Assembly: GCA_001312505.1 (NCBI GenBank) | Contig: BBDW01000017.1 | Span: 1-61,490 of the forward strand | Length of the DNA: 61,490 nucleotides | DNA from: Mediterraneibacter faecis JCM 15917 | GTDB taxonomy: Bacteria; Bacillota; Clostridia; Lachnospirales; Lachnospiraceae | Direction of reading: 5' to 3' | Part shown: positions 18,837-28,760 of the stretch, one piece after another | How positions within the stretch are numbered: the stretch's first letter is position 1 | Layout of the letters: every line of letters starts with the position of its first letter | Notes under the pieces: model-generated | Told to the model about the DNA's origin: nothing | Database searches by the model: none | The model's input: the letters and a program-made list of their open reading frames with translations, nothing else | Made by a program: the position numbers and the translations under genes

Positions 18837-18865
18837 TTGCACTTTGTAATAAAGAATGTTACAAT
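18837..18865 (+). promoter_or_regulatory. sigma-A promoter for the 18912 gene
   Basis: TTGCAC (18837-18842) and TACAAT (18860-18865) with a 17-bp spacer lie 46 bp before the GTG start. Confidence 0.65.
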
Positions 18866-18911
18866 ATTAAATGCGAATTAAGCGGAAAATAGTATATAGG
18901 AGGGTTTTATC

Positions 18912-19358
18912 GTGAGTACACCTATGATAATCATGCTCATCGTCCTCGTAGTTCTCATCGGGGGGGTTTGCGTAGCACTCTATTTCTTCGGAAAGAAAGC
19001 GCAGAAGAAGCAGGCTGAACAGCAGCAGCAGATGGACGCAGTTGCGCAGACCGTCAGCATGCTCATTATTGATAAAAAGAAGATGAAGCTAAAAGATGCA
19101 GGACTCCCGGCCGTTGTTCTTGAGAATACACCAAAGTATTTAAGACGTTCTAAAGTACCGGTTGTAAAAGCAAAGGTTGGACCAAAGGTTATGACTCTGA
19201 TGTGTGACGCAAAGGTTTTCGAAGTTCTTCCGGTGAAGAAAGAAGCGAAAGTCGTTGTAAGTGGTATCTATATCACAGGCATTAAGAGTGTCCGCGGTGG
19301 TCTTGATATTCCAGAGAAAAAGAAGAAAAAAGGATTTTTCTCAAAGAAAGAAAAATAA
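18912..19358 (+). CDS. single-pass membrane protein, unknown function
   Basis: The 148-aa product has an N-terminal transmembrane helix (about residues 5-26), a Gln/Lys-rich linker, a compact domain (about 45-130: IIDKKKMKLKDAGLP, PVVKAKVGPKVMTLMCDAKVF, VSGIYITGIKSVR) and a Lys-rich tail. GTG 18912 follows AGGAGGG. It is monocistronic, with its own promoter and terminator. I do not recognise a characterised family. The layout suggests a membrane-tethered cytoplasmic domain. Confidence 0.7.
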   Translation: MSTPMIIMLIVLVVLIGGVCVALYFFGKKAQKKQAEQQQQMDAVAQTVSMLIIDKKKMKLKDAGLPAVVLENTPKYLRRSKVPVVKAKVGPKVMTLMCDAKVFEVLPVKKEAKVVVSGIYITGIKSVRGGLDIPEKKKKKGFFSKKEK

Positions 19359-19370
19359 AAACATTAAAAT

Positions 19371-19406
19371 AAGTTCAGTCAAACAATTCGACTGAACTTA
19401 TTTTTT
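19371..19406. terminator. bidirectional terminator
   Basis: AAGTTCAGTC (19371-19380) pairs with GACTGAACTT (19390-19399) and is followed by a T run. It lies between the 18912 gene and the convergent symporter gene. Confidence 0.8.
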
Positions 19407-20814
19407 AATTCTTTTTCTTTTGTTCTTTTCTCGCTGCCTCGTATTTCTTCAATTCTCTCAATGCCTGACCACCCATCAGATACAGAATCACTGTATTGAA
19501 GATCGTCATTAGTCCGATCCCGACATCGCCCAGATCCCATACAAATGTGTACGCTGCAATTCCTCCGATGAATAACATCACAAGCGCGAGCACTTTATAT
19601 GTTGTCTGGGATACCCAGTTATCACCGAACAGATACGCCACATTACTTCTTGCATAAAACAGAATTCCAAGAAATGTAGAAAAGCTGAACAGGAACAGCA
19701 TCACTGCGATAAAAATCACCCCTGCTTCTCCAAGATGATATCTCATCGCTGTCTGAAGCAGTTCCATTCCTGCAAGTCCCTCAATCTGATCCTGCGGAAC
19801 AAGCAACATAATCATAGCTGTACAGCTACAGATCACAATTGTGTCGATAAATACGCCCAATGCCTGAACAAGTCCTGCCTTTACCGGAAGATCACACTCT
19901 GCCGCAGCTGCTGCACATGGGGGGGCAGATCCTGAACCGGCTTCATTTGAGAATAATCCTCTCTTTACTCCGTTCATCAGAACGGCTCCAAAACCACCTG
20001 CTGCCACCTGACGGATTCCCAATGCTTCCTCAAAAATACGTGAGAACACACCCGGTATGCTGGACAGATTCGTAAGGATTAAAAATACTGTGATCAGGAA
20101 ATAACACACTGCCATAATCGGAACAACAACATCCAGAACCTTTACTGTTGCATTCTTTCGAAGCACGATCACTGCTGCCAGAACCACCAAAATCACAGTT
20201 GTATAAATCGGTGGGATAGAAAATGCATTTTCAAACGAAGACGTCACTGAATTACTGATCACCTGGCTAATACCACACCAACAGATTAATCCTGAAATTG
20301 CAAACAATACCGCGATCACTGAATATCTCTTTTTCTTTCCCTGATGTTCCTCCATGTAGTGATGGATATAATATGCCGGACCTCCGCGATATCCTCCATA
20401 CAACGGATCTTTTTCTTTATGAAGCTGTGCAAGTGTTGCCTCAACAAATGCTGTGGAAGACCCGATCAGTGCCGTAATCCACATCCAGAACACTGCTCCA
20501 GCTCCACCGGCTGAAATAGCTGCAACAACACCTACCAGATTCCCCATTCCCACACGGGTTGCTGTTGATACAATCAGTGTCTGAAAATTAGACAACCCAT
20601 CCTCTTTCCCTTTTTTACTATTCAACGATCTTACCATCTCCGGGAAAAGACGGATTGGAAGAAATCTTGTACGGATTGTGAAATAAATTCCTGTTGGAAT
20701 CAACAGAATAATCAGAAGTGATATTCCCACACTTCCGCCGCCTGGAAGCGGTATCTGAAACAGATCGCCCCATAAAAACGAATATACTTTCTCGATCAGT
20801 GTTATTACCATCAT
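19405..20814 (-). CDS. sodium:alanine/glycine symporter (AGCS family)
   Basis: A 469-aa multi-span membrane protein of the AgcS/AlsT family, importing alanine or glycine with Na+. Family segments are visible: a TATRVGMGNLVGV block near residue 86 that contributes to the substrate and Na+ site, GGPAYYIHHYM, FSNEAGSGSAP near 288 and TFLGILFYA near 388. About eleven hydrophobic segments are present. A C tract at 19919-19925 adds one Pro to GSAPCAAA in frame. The start at 20814 follows GAGAGG. Confidence 0.88.
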   Translation of the reverse strand: MMVITLIEKVYSFLWGDLFQIPLPGGGSVGISLLIILLIPTGIYFTIRTRFLPIRLFPEMVRSLNSKKGKEDGLSNFQTLIVSTATRVGMGNLVGVVAAISAGGAGAVFWMWITALIGSSTAFVEATLAQLHKEKDPLYGGYRGGPAYYIHHYMEEHQGKKKRYSVIAVLFAISGLICWCGISQVISNSVTSSFENAFSIPPIYTTVILVVLAAVIVLRKNATVKVLDVVVPIMAVCYFLITVFLILTNLSSIPGVFSRIFEEALGIRQVAAGGFGAVLMNGVKRGLFSNEAGSGSAPPCAAAAAECDLPVKAGLVQALGVFIDTIVICSCTAMIMLLVPQDQIEGLAGMELLQTAMRYHLGEAGVIFIAVMLFLFSFSTFLGILFYARSNVAYLFGDNWVSQTTYKVLALVMLFIGGIAAYTFVWDLGDVGIGLMTIFNTVILYLMGGQALRELKKYEAARKEQKKKN

Positions 20815-20885
20815 CTTATCCTCTCATTCTTATCTTTTTCATTTTTCCGCCTGCTTATCCAAAAATGCCTCGGCGTTCTTGTATC

Positions 20886-21362
20886 TTAACTAAGCACTGA
20901 AAACTTTCCACTGTCCTTGGAAACAATATTCATCCGTATCTTACAGTCTGCCATCGGTTCATGATTTACGTCCAGTTCATAATCAATCTGGACCGCTATC
21001 TTATCTTCTTCAAAATCAACCTGAAGGTGTCTCGTATTCACTCCGATCAGCATCTGTCCATAAGGCGTCTTATAAAATGTCTGATTCTTTTTATTTTTCT
21101 CAAAGATCATATGAGAGTTTGAAAGACCGCTTTTCACGATCTCTACACATTCATCTCCGTTAATCTTAATTCTGTTCTTGATCACTCCGGAAGTTCCTTC
21201 TACAACTTCCTCGTAGACAATATAATGTTTTCCGTTCTTCAAATAATATGTTGCTGGTGTCACAACTTCGATTGCTTCGTTCTCATCATCTTCTACCTCC
21301 GGAGTGACCGCCACAATCTCCTCATGCATTCCGGAAATACTTACCAATACATCTTTTGTCAT
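20886..21362 (-). CDS. DUF1934 beta-barrel protein (YwiB-like)
   Basis: About 158 aa, rich in beta-strand-like segments, with the family pattern TYYLKNGKHYIVYEE, a central GQMLIGVNTRHLQVDF block and a C-terminal DYELDVNHEPMADCKIRMNI strand pair. DUF1934/YwiB proteins have a lipocalin-like barrel and no firm function. ATG 21362 is chosen because GGAG lies 9 nt upstream; the earlier ATG at 21377 would overlap that site. It follows murI on the same strand and is probably co-transcribed with it. Confidence 0.75.
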   Translation of the reverse strand: MTKDVLVSISGMHEEIVAVTPEVEDDENEAIEVVTPATYYLKNGKHYIVYEEVVEGTSGVIKNRIKINGDECVEIVKSGLSNSHMIFEKNKKNQTFYKTPYGQMLIGVNTRHLQVDFEEDKIAVQIDYELDVNHEPMADCKIRMNIVSKDSGKFSVLS

Positions 21363-21383
21363 AAATGAATTCTCCATAGAAAA

Positions 21384-21454
21384 GAATCAGGAAAATTTCG
21401 TTCCGTCAGTCTTTCCGCAACCAACGTACAAGCACGAAATAACTTTCCTGATTC
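21384..21454 (-). terminator. long inverted repeat between murI and DUF1934
   Basis: GAATCAGGAAA-ATTTCGT (from 21384) pairs with ACGAAAT-AACTTTCCTGATTC (to 21454). On the minus strand the stem is followed by TTTTCT, as in a terminator or attenuator that could reduce read-through from murI into the next gene. Confidence 0.5.
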
Positions 21455-21465
21455 AAAATTACTAA

Positions 21466-22300
21466 TTAATACTCTTCAATATTTACTACATTCGTTGTCG
21501 GAACATCAAATGGCATCACTGTATTCGCAAACTTCCTGAACTTCTCAGCCGCATCGCTGACATAGAAGGAATACTCACTATGATGTTCTGTCGTCTCATC
21601 ATTCGCCATCTCTTCCTCTTCCAACAGACGTTTCAGATCCATCGCTGTCTCATATGCAGGATTCACAATCTGAATCTTATCCCCCCATGTATTCTCTGAT
21701 CTTAGATCTGAGAAGCGGATAATGCGTACATCCAAGGATCATCGCATCAATATCTGTATTGCGCATGGATTCGAGATAATACTCAATAATCTCTCTTGTC
21801 ACAATATGTTCTTTGAATCCCTCTTCCACTAACGGTACGAAAAGAGGACAGGCTTTCTCGATCACTTCAATCTTAGGATTCATTCCCTGAATCACTTTCG
21901 TATACATTCCACTCTGAACCGTTGCTTCAGTACCTACCACACCGACTTTTCCATTCGTTGTAGCTTCTACCGCTGCTCTCGCTCCCGGAATGACTACTCC
22001 AATGATCGGAAGGTCAAACTCATCCTTCACTGCATCCAATGCAAGCGCACTCGCCGTATTACATGCGATCACAATTGCTTTCACCTGTTTCGTCCTCAGG
22101 AAACGGATAATCTGTTCTGAAAAACGAATGATCGTGTTTTGTGATTTACTACCGTATGGAACACGCGCGTATCCCCCAAAATAAACAATGTTCTCATACG
22201 GCAATTGTCTTGATATCTCTCTCGCTACAGTCAGTCCTCCGACTCCTGAATCAAACACCCCCCCGATCGGTGCCATCTTTTTATTCTTCATGTCCGTCAA
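21466..22300 (-). CDS. murI: glutamate racemase (frameshifted)
   Basis: Interconverts L- and D-glutamate for peptidoglycan synthesis. Both catalytic Cys contexts are seen: IACNTASALALDA near residue 73 and ILGCTHYPLLRSK near 190, together with VFDSGVGGLTV at the N-terminus. The C tract at 21681-21686 has one base too many after REYMG, shifting the frame; downstream DKIQIVNPAYETAM completes the protein. A compensated pair at 22165-22180 (extra G, then GGC read as GC) turns the expected FGDTARVPYG into FGGYARVPYG and removes a conserved Asp-Thr. The start is TTG 22300 or ATG 22291. Confidence 0.92.
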
Positions 22301-22359
22301 AGTTCTCCCCCCCTTAATCTATCCTTATCAGTTATTTTTATCTTATCGCAGATACACAA

Positions 22360-22399
22360 TTCAGCCATGTAACCTTCTTACAAAGGCTGCATGGCTGAA
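22360..22399 (-). terminator. terminator after pfkA
   Basis: TTCAGCCATG (22360-22369) pairs perfectly with CATGGCTGAA (22390-22399) downstream of pfkA on the minus strand. Confidence 0.6.
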
Positions 22400-22486
22400 T
22401 GTTATATTTCATTACCAGTCATCTGGTAACCATTGCTATTCTATTATAATAACTCAAAGTGATATTTGCAATGCTATTTCACATTT

Positions 22487-23506
22487 TTACAGAGCAAGAG
22501 TCTTCGCTACATCGTACTGATATGCCGGAATTGTCTTCTTCATAGCAAGTGCTTCTTCAATGTCAAAATCAATAAACTGTCCGTTCTTGTATCCTACGAC
22601 ACGGTTTGTCTTTCCCTGGCAAAGAAGGTCGACTGCCATAGCTCCCATTGTAGAAGCATATACTCTGTCCTTACATGTCGGGCTTCCACCACGCTGCATG
22701 TGTCCAAGAATTGTTGCTCTTGTCTCAATTCCTGTAGCATCCTCGATTCTCTTTGCCATATTGATAGAATCTCCAACACCCTCTGCATTGATGATGATGT
22801 AGTTCTTCTTACCACGCTTCTTATTCTCAAGAATATCTTTGATCAGTGCTTTCTCATCATAGTCCTTTTCCTCTGGCATGAGAATCTTCTCTGCTCCATT
22901 GGCGATACCACACCACAGTGCAAGATATCCTGCATCACGTCCCATAACCTCGATCACACTGCATCTTTCATGAGATGTAGATGTATCACGAACCTTATCG
23001 ATTGCTTCCATTGCTGTATTAACAGCTGTATCAAATCCGATTGTGTAGTCTGTACATGCGATATCAAGGTCGATTGTTCCTGGAATACCAATTGTATTTA
23101 CACCAAGGTTTGCCAGTTTCTGAGCTCCTGCGAAAGAACCGTCTCCACCGATTACTACCAGTCCGTCGATTCCGTACTTCTTACAGATCGCAGCTGCCTT
23201 CTGCTGACCTTCTTCTGTACGCATTGTCTTACAACGAGCTGTCTGGAGAACTGTACCACCACGCTCAATGATATCAGACACATCACGTGCTGACATATCA
23301 ATGATCTCTTCCTTCAGAAGTCCATGATAACCTCTGCGGATTCCGCGAACCTTAAGTCCTTTTGCAAGTGCACGTCTTACTACCGCACGGATTGCTGCGT
23401 TCATTCCCGGAGCATCTCCTCCACTTGTCAGAACACCGATTGTACGGATGCTGTCTTCGATTTCATCAAGATATTTTTCTTTGTCGACTGTTTTATTTTC
23501 TGCCAT
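22487..23506 (-). CDS. pfkA: 6-phosphofructokinase
   Basis: Phosphorylates fructose 6-phosphate to fructose 1,6-bisphosphate in glycolysis. The 339-aa protein is intact. TSGGDAPGMNAAIRA lies near residue 28 and GGDGSF near 119; Gly after GGD points to ATP rather than pyrophosphate as donor. The catalytic Asp is in GTIDLD near 143, where most PfkA have TIDND. MGRDAGYLAL and GHMQRGGSP are also present. AAGGGTGG precedes ATG 23506. It lies 91 bp after dnaE on the same strand, so the two may be co-transcribed. Confidence 0.93.
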   Translation of the reverse strand: MAENKTVDKEKYLDEIEDSIRTIGVLTSGGDAPGMNAAIRAVVRRALAKGLKVRGIRRGYHGLLKEEIIDMSARDVSDIIERGGTVLQTARCKTMRTEEGQQKAAAICKKYGIDGLVVIGGDGSFAGAQKLANLGVNTIGIPGTIDLDIACTDYTIGFDTAVNTAMEAIDKVRDTSTSHERCSVIEVMGRDAGYLALWCGIANGAEKILMPEEKDYDEKALIKDILENKKRGKKNYIIINAEGVGDSINMAKRIEDATGIETRATILGHMQRGGSPTCKDRVYASTMGAMAVDLLCQGKTNRVVGYKNGQFIDFDIEEALAMKKTIPAYQYDVAKTLAL

Positions 23507-23597
23507 GTTTTAGTCCACCCTTTCTCTGAAATGTCTGATTACTGCCAAAACCAATCATTGTCAATTTTTTATCAACTCCGCCAATATTCTACCTTAT

Positions 23598-26500
23598 TTA
23601 GAATATGTTTTCAATAGGTTTTTCAACTACTTTTACACGCTTCTCGCCGAAATGATTCATCAATCTGCTTAAAATTTGTTCATTTATACCGATATTCCTA
23701 TTTTTCGGCAGTCTTTTTACCACACGTTCCTTTGCACAATAGATTACAACTTCATCATTTCCATCAGAATCCGCCAGATAGCCATAGACGATCTGCTCCT
23801 GGTCTAAGAACGTTTCTTTGTCCGGGAACTGGATCCATAGCTCTTTCTTTGTCTGCTCAAACGGAATGATTTTTTCACAGATCATCTTACTCGGCTTATC
23901 ATCTTCTTCCGAAACTCTTCCGCGAACAAATACCTTGCTATCTACTTCCAGATAATCTCTGTTCTTCTCATAATCTCGCGGGAACACAACAACCTCTACC
24001 GTTCCCAAAAGATCTTCTACCGTAATAAATGCCATCATCTGATTCGTCTTTGTGTGCTTTATGGTCTTCTCTGTGATCATTCCACCAATAATTTCTTTCG
24101 CCCCCCCATCATGCACTTTTGTATGACCGGTCTCTTCATCCAGCTGAAAGTCCGCCGTTGTCGCAGAAATGGATTTCTTCCACTTCTCCTCATACGCCTC
24201 AAGCGGATGTCCGCTGACATAGATTCCAAGTACTTCTTTTTCAAATGCGAGAAGTGTTTCTTTGGAGTATTCTCCCACATCAGGCATCCTGATCTGAAAT
24301 TCTTCTTTCTGATCTTCACTCACCAGATCAAACAATGTCATCTGCCCAACCATAGAGTTCTTTTTTTCTTGAGTTACATGATCTACGATCTGTACATAGA
24401 TACTCATGAACTGTTTTCTTGTTCCGCCAAGCGTATCCAATGCCCCCCGCCTTGATCAGATTTTCTATCGTGCGTTTATTTAATATATTCTTTGCTGAAA
24501 GACGGGTAATAAAGTCTTCTAGGTTCTGGAATAATCCGAGTTCTTCTCTGTCTTCCACGATTGCCTTGATCACCGGTCTTCCGATGCTCTTGATCGCAGC
24601 AAGTCCATAACGGATATCCCCCCCGCCATCTACAGAAAAGTTTGCTTCACCTTTATTAATATCCGGCGGTAGGATCTTAATATTCATCTGACGACATGCA
24701 TAAATATACTCAGATACCTTAGACGGATTATCAATGACTGATGTCATAAGCGCTGCCATATATTCTACCGGGAAATAATATTTCAGCCATGCAGTCTGAT
24801 AAGAAACCACTGCATATGCAGCCGCATGAGACTTATTGAACGCATATTTTGCAAAATCGATCATTTCATCATAAATCTTATTTGCAGTCTGTTCATCAAT
24901 TCCATTCTTTATACATCCTGGTACGCCTGTCTCCTCATCACCATAAATAAAGATCTTACGTTCTTTCTCCATGACCGCAGCCTTTTTCTTTGACATCGCA
25001 CGACGCAGAAGATCACTTCGTCCAAGTGAGTATCCTGCAAGATCTCGTACAATCTGCATAACCTGCTCCTGATAGACAATACATCCATAAGTAGGGGGGG
25101 CAAGGATCGGCTCCAGTTGTGGGCAATCATATGTAATAGAAGAACTGTCATTCTTTCCTCGGATATACTGCGGAATGAAATCCATCGGACCAGGACGATA
25201 CAGCGAAATTCCGGCAATAACATCTTCCAGGTTATGCGGCTTCAGTTCCTTCATGAACTTCATTCCGGCACTCTCAAGCTGGAACACACCATCTGTCTTA
25301 CCGGTTCCGATATAATCCAGCACCTTTTGATCATTGTAATCTATCTGATTGATATTCAGTTCCGGCTGCTTTCTTCTTGCAAGCAGCACTGCATTCTGTA
25401 TCACAGTCAATGTACGAAGGCCCAGGAAGTCCATTTTCAGAAGTCCAAGTTCCTCAAGTGTTGTCATAATAACTGCGTTGTGATTGTTCCGTCTGCTGCC
25501 CTCGAAAGAGGTACATACTCATCAACCGGCTTCTGACAGATAACAACACCGGCAGCATGCATAGAACAATGTCTCGGTAGTCCTTCCAAACGCTTCGCCA
25601 TATCGATCAGATTTGTCACCGTCTCATCCGTATCATATAACTTTTTCAGATCCGGATTCATTTTCAGAGCTTTATCAATTGTGATTCCAAGCTCCTGCGG
25701 AATCATTTTGGAAATAGAATCCACATAAGCATATGGCAGATCCATTACACGTCCAACATCACGGATCACACCTCGTGCTGCCAGGGTACCGAATGTAACG
25801 ATCTGAGCCACACAGTCTTTTCCATATTTTCTTGTAACGTAATCAATAACCTCCTGACGTCTCTCATAACAGAAGTCAACGTCGATATCGGGCATAGACA
25901 CACGTTCCGGATTCAGGAAACGTTCAAACAGCAGCTGATAACGGATTGGATCGATTGTCGTGATCTCAAGGCAATAGGACACGATACTTCCTGCTGCGGA
26001 TCCACGTCCCGGTCCTACTGAGATTCCATGATCTTTTGCGTATTTAATAAAATCCCACACGATCAGGAAATAGTCTACATAGCCCATCTGATGGATTGTT
26101 TCCAATTCATAAGACAAACGATCTTTCAATTCTTCCGAAGGATCACCGTAACGCTTTTCCAATCCTTCATAGCAAAGCTTCTGCAGATATTCCCAGGAAG
26201 TATAACCATCCGGCACATCATATTTCGGAAGTTTTGTTACACCAAATTCAATCTCGACATGACATCGGTCCGCAATCTTCTGTGTATTCTCCAACGCCTG
26301 TTTCGCATAAGGGAACAGACGTAGCATCTCTTCTTCTGACTTCACATAATACTGCCCGCCGTCATACCGCATACGATTCTCATCTGAAAGCTTCTTTCCG
26401 GTCTGAATACAAAGTAGAATATCATGTGGCTTCGCATCTTCTGCATATGTATAATGAATATCATTCGTAGCAACCAGCTCAATTCCTGTCTCTTTAGACA

Positions 26501-27077
26501 TTTTGAATAGCTGTTGATTGACAAGTCCCTGCTCCGGTATTCCATGATCCTGCAACTCCAGGAAGAAATTCCCTTCGCCAAAAATTTCCTGATACTCTAA
26601 GGCTGTCTTCTTCGCCTCTTCATATAGTCCCTTCGTCAGGAATCTTGCCACCTCACCTGCCAGACAGGCACTTAAAGCAATGATACCTTTATGGTACTTG
26701 CGCAGAAGTTCCTTATCCACTCGCGGTTTATAGTAATAACCTTCCACAAATCCCTTCGAAACAATCTTCGTCAGATTCGCATATCCTTCCTCATTTTCTG
26801 CCAGAAGTACAAGATGATAATATCTGTCATCTCCTCCTGTGATCTCGCGATCAAAACGAGAATTCGGAGCCACATACACTTCACACCCAAGGATTGGATT
26901 GATTCCCTGCTTCTTGGCTTCCCGATAGAAATCGATCACACCATACATAACACCGTGATCTGTAATTGCCGCACTGTTCATCCCAAGTTCTTTGACCCTG
27001 GACACGTATTCTTTTATCTTATTCGATCCATCCAGCAGACTAAATTCTGTATGGACATGCAAATGTGCAAAACTCAT
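23598..27077 (-). CDS. dnaE: DNA polymerase III alpha subunit DnaE (two frameshifts)
   Basis: Replicative polymerase subunit of about 1160 aa. In order it has a PHP domain (HLHVHTEFSLLDG at the N-terminus, AITDHGVMYG), the palm with the metal-binding MPDIDVDF near residue 396, GPGRGSAAGS, the AGALDTLGGTRKQF region with helix-hairpin-helix, and an OB-fold (VEDLLGTVEVVVFPR). The frame breaks near 25470 (one T short before MTTLEELGLLK) and at the C tract 24443-24448 (six where four are expected). In-frame +3 tracts lie at 24101-24107, 24618-24624 and 25094-25100; the last changes the expected LAPTYGCIVYQEQ to APPTYGC. Confidence 0.95.
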
Positions 27078-27109
27078 AGTTCACCTCAATGATCAAATTT
27101 TAACTAAGA

Positions 27110-27158
27110 AAAGGGAAGGCTCTGACTTGATACACAGGTCAGAATCCCTTCCCTTTAT
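27110..27158 (-). terminator. terminator after the HPr-like gene
   Basis: AAAGGGAAGG plus TCTGAC pair with GTCAGA plus CCTTCCCTTT, giving a long stem just downstream of the 27195 stop, in the gap before dnaE. Confidence 0.65.
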
Positions 27159-27194
27159 TTTACACTCTTTATGGAAATTTTAAAATGTTAAATC

Positions 27195-27437
27195 TTATTT
27201 ATTTCCACCATCAATCATAAACTGGATCAGCTTATCTGTATCTTCTTTCTCATAAGCGATAACTTCCAGCTCCGGAATCTCTCCGTTAGAGAAGATATTA
27301 GCCATAGATACATACTGGGAAAGTTTAGACTTCAGGTTCAGTCTGTCTCCCTCACCTGTTACTAACTCTACTCTTCCTTTACAAGAATCTACTACCTTAA
27401 AAAATCCTTCAACATCTGTAATATTCTGAACTTTCAT
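27195..27437 (-). CDS. HPr-like small protein without the active-site His
   Basis: An 80-aa protein whose second half (RLNLKSKLSQYVSMANIF, then IPELEVIAYEKEDTDKLIQF) follows the HPr pattern of a LKS helix start followed by a strand and a terminal helix. The phosphocarrier HARPAT segment is absent, so it cannot act in the PTS by the usual route. AAAGGAG precedes the ATG. It may be a structural or regulatory HPr-like domain. The fold assignment is by pattern only. Confidence 0.5.
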   Translation of the reverse strand: MKVQNITDVEGFFKVVDSCKGRVELVTGEGDRLNLKSKLSQYVSMANIFSNGEIPELEVIAYEKEDTDKLIQFMIDGGNK

Positions 27438-27688
27438 TCTAAATACTCCTTTCTTTTAACAATTTAATTATAACTTTACTTCTTAAATTCATTTGGGAAT
27501 GATATTACCTATCATTTTCTCATTCCTAATGTTATTATAACGTATTTAAAGCATATTACAAGTAGGAAGAATCACTATTTTTTTATTTTCAGCATATAGA
27601 ATCTCACACTTTTTTTTATTTGAAACAACACTTCCTACAAGTCATAGTCACTTTCTCTAACACGTAACGGTTCGCATACAGATTGCTT

Positions 27689-28512
27689 TTACAAACTATA
27701 AATACCATCCTCTTTGATTACGATTTTCTTCTGTTTCAAGAGTCTTCCAACTGCACGTTTGAACGCAGCTTTACTCATTCCCATCTCTGCTTTAATGCGC
27801 TCCGGATCTGCTTTATCTGTGAATGGAAGTTTACCCCCCCCACAAGTCTCAATACATTCCAGGATCAGTTCTGCATCTTTGTCCATCTGCTCCGGAATCT
27901 TGCCACGGACACTCAGATCCAGTTTTCCATCCTCTTTGACTGCTGCCACACGTGCTTCAATCTCCTGTCCCGGATACATTCTTCCATACATCTCTCTCTT
28001 CGGAATCAATGCAGAATACAGATTATCTACTGCCACGAAAGCTCCCAGATCACGATTCACCTCATAAACTGTTCCGGTTACAATATCATCCTTTTTATAA
28101 GGAGAGTCTGTCTGCAGAAGATGATAGATCTTCATTGTCGCACAAAGTCTCTCGCTCTTATCTACATAAAGACTTACCAGACAGCGGTCGCCCTTCTCTA
28201 CCTTCTCTGTCTGTTCCTTAAATGGAAGGAACAGGTCCTTCTCAAGTCCCCAGTCAAGAAAAGCACCCATTCTGCCACATCTGCTACTGTCAGGACAGCC
28301 AGCTGCCCAAGAGTGATCTTTGGCTCATTCGTTGTTGCGATCATACGATCGGAAGAATCTTTATAGAGGAATACCTCGATCGGATCTCCCAGTTCGATTC
28401 CGTCCGGAACCTGTTTCTTTGGAAGAAGAACACGCTCCTCGTCACTTCCAAGATATACTCCAAAATCTACCAGCTTTACTACCGTAAGTACCTGTTTTAC
28501 TCCTAATCTCAT
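27689..28512 (-). CDS. cvfB: CvfB/YitL-type S1 RNA-binding protein (frameshifted)
   Basis: About 275 aa with tandem S1-like domains (FGVYLGSDEERVLLP; GAFLDWGLEKDLFLP; GAFVAVDNLYSALIP) and a C-terminal winged-helix segment (MSKAAFKRAVGRLLK). CvfB proteins bind RNA and affect virulence and translation-linked gene expression in staphylococci. ATG 28512 is chosen because GGAGAAAAG directly precedes it; upstream in-frame codons lack such a site. One G is missing near 28268 (GTGGGC read as GTGGC). An eight-C tract at 27834-27841 adds a Gly in frame. Confidence 0.8.
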
Positions 28513-28660
28513 CTTTTCTCCATTCTGCCGCTGGCTTACGCGGCCCATTTTTTAATATGTTTTCTATACCTTAAGGTATTTTCTATGCTGTTGTCAATCG
28601 AATCTCATCAATTTCTTTGATTCTTTGTTTGATATTTTTTTAACATATTCTTTCTATGAA

Positions 28661-28689
28661 TTGATTTACCTTTCTGAATTATGTATAAT
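28661..28689 (+). promoter_or_regulatory. promoter of pncB
   Basis: TTGATT (28661-28666) and a perfect TATAAT (28684-28689) are 17 bp apart. The start codon is 72 bp further on. Confidence 0.65.
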
Positions 28690-28713
28690 TACTTCAATGT
28701 GAGAGCAATCTTT

Positions 28714-28744
28714 CTGCCTACAGCCTGTCTGAGGCAGTATTTTT
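28714..28744 (+). terminator. terminator-like hairpin in the pncB leader
   Basis: CTGCCT-CAG pairs with CTG-AGGCAG (28714-28737, one bulged A) and is followed by TATTTTT. It lies within the predicted leader RNA, between promoter and start codon, so it could act as an attenuator of the NAD salvage gene. No known NAD riboswitch sequence was recognised. Confidence 0.45.
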
Positions 28745-28760
28745 AAGAGAGGATATTAGT

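Noticed and set aside
18549..18842. 97-codon minus-strand open frame
   Set aside because: It lies across the palindromic element, so its codons are dictated by the inverted repeats.
22466..23293. 275-codon plus-strand open frame across pfkA
   Set aside because: Antisense of an intact pfkA. Composition is very Cys/Ser-rich and there is no ribosome binding site.
27683..28366. 227-codon plus-strand open frame
   Set aside because: Antisense of the S1-domain gene cvfB.
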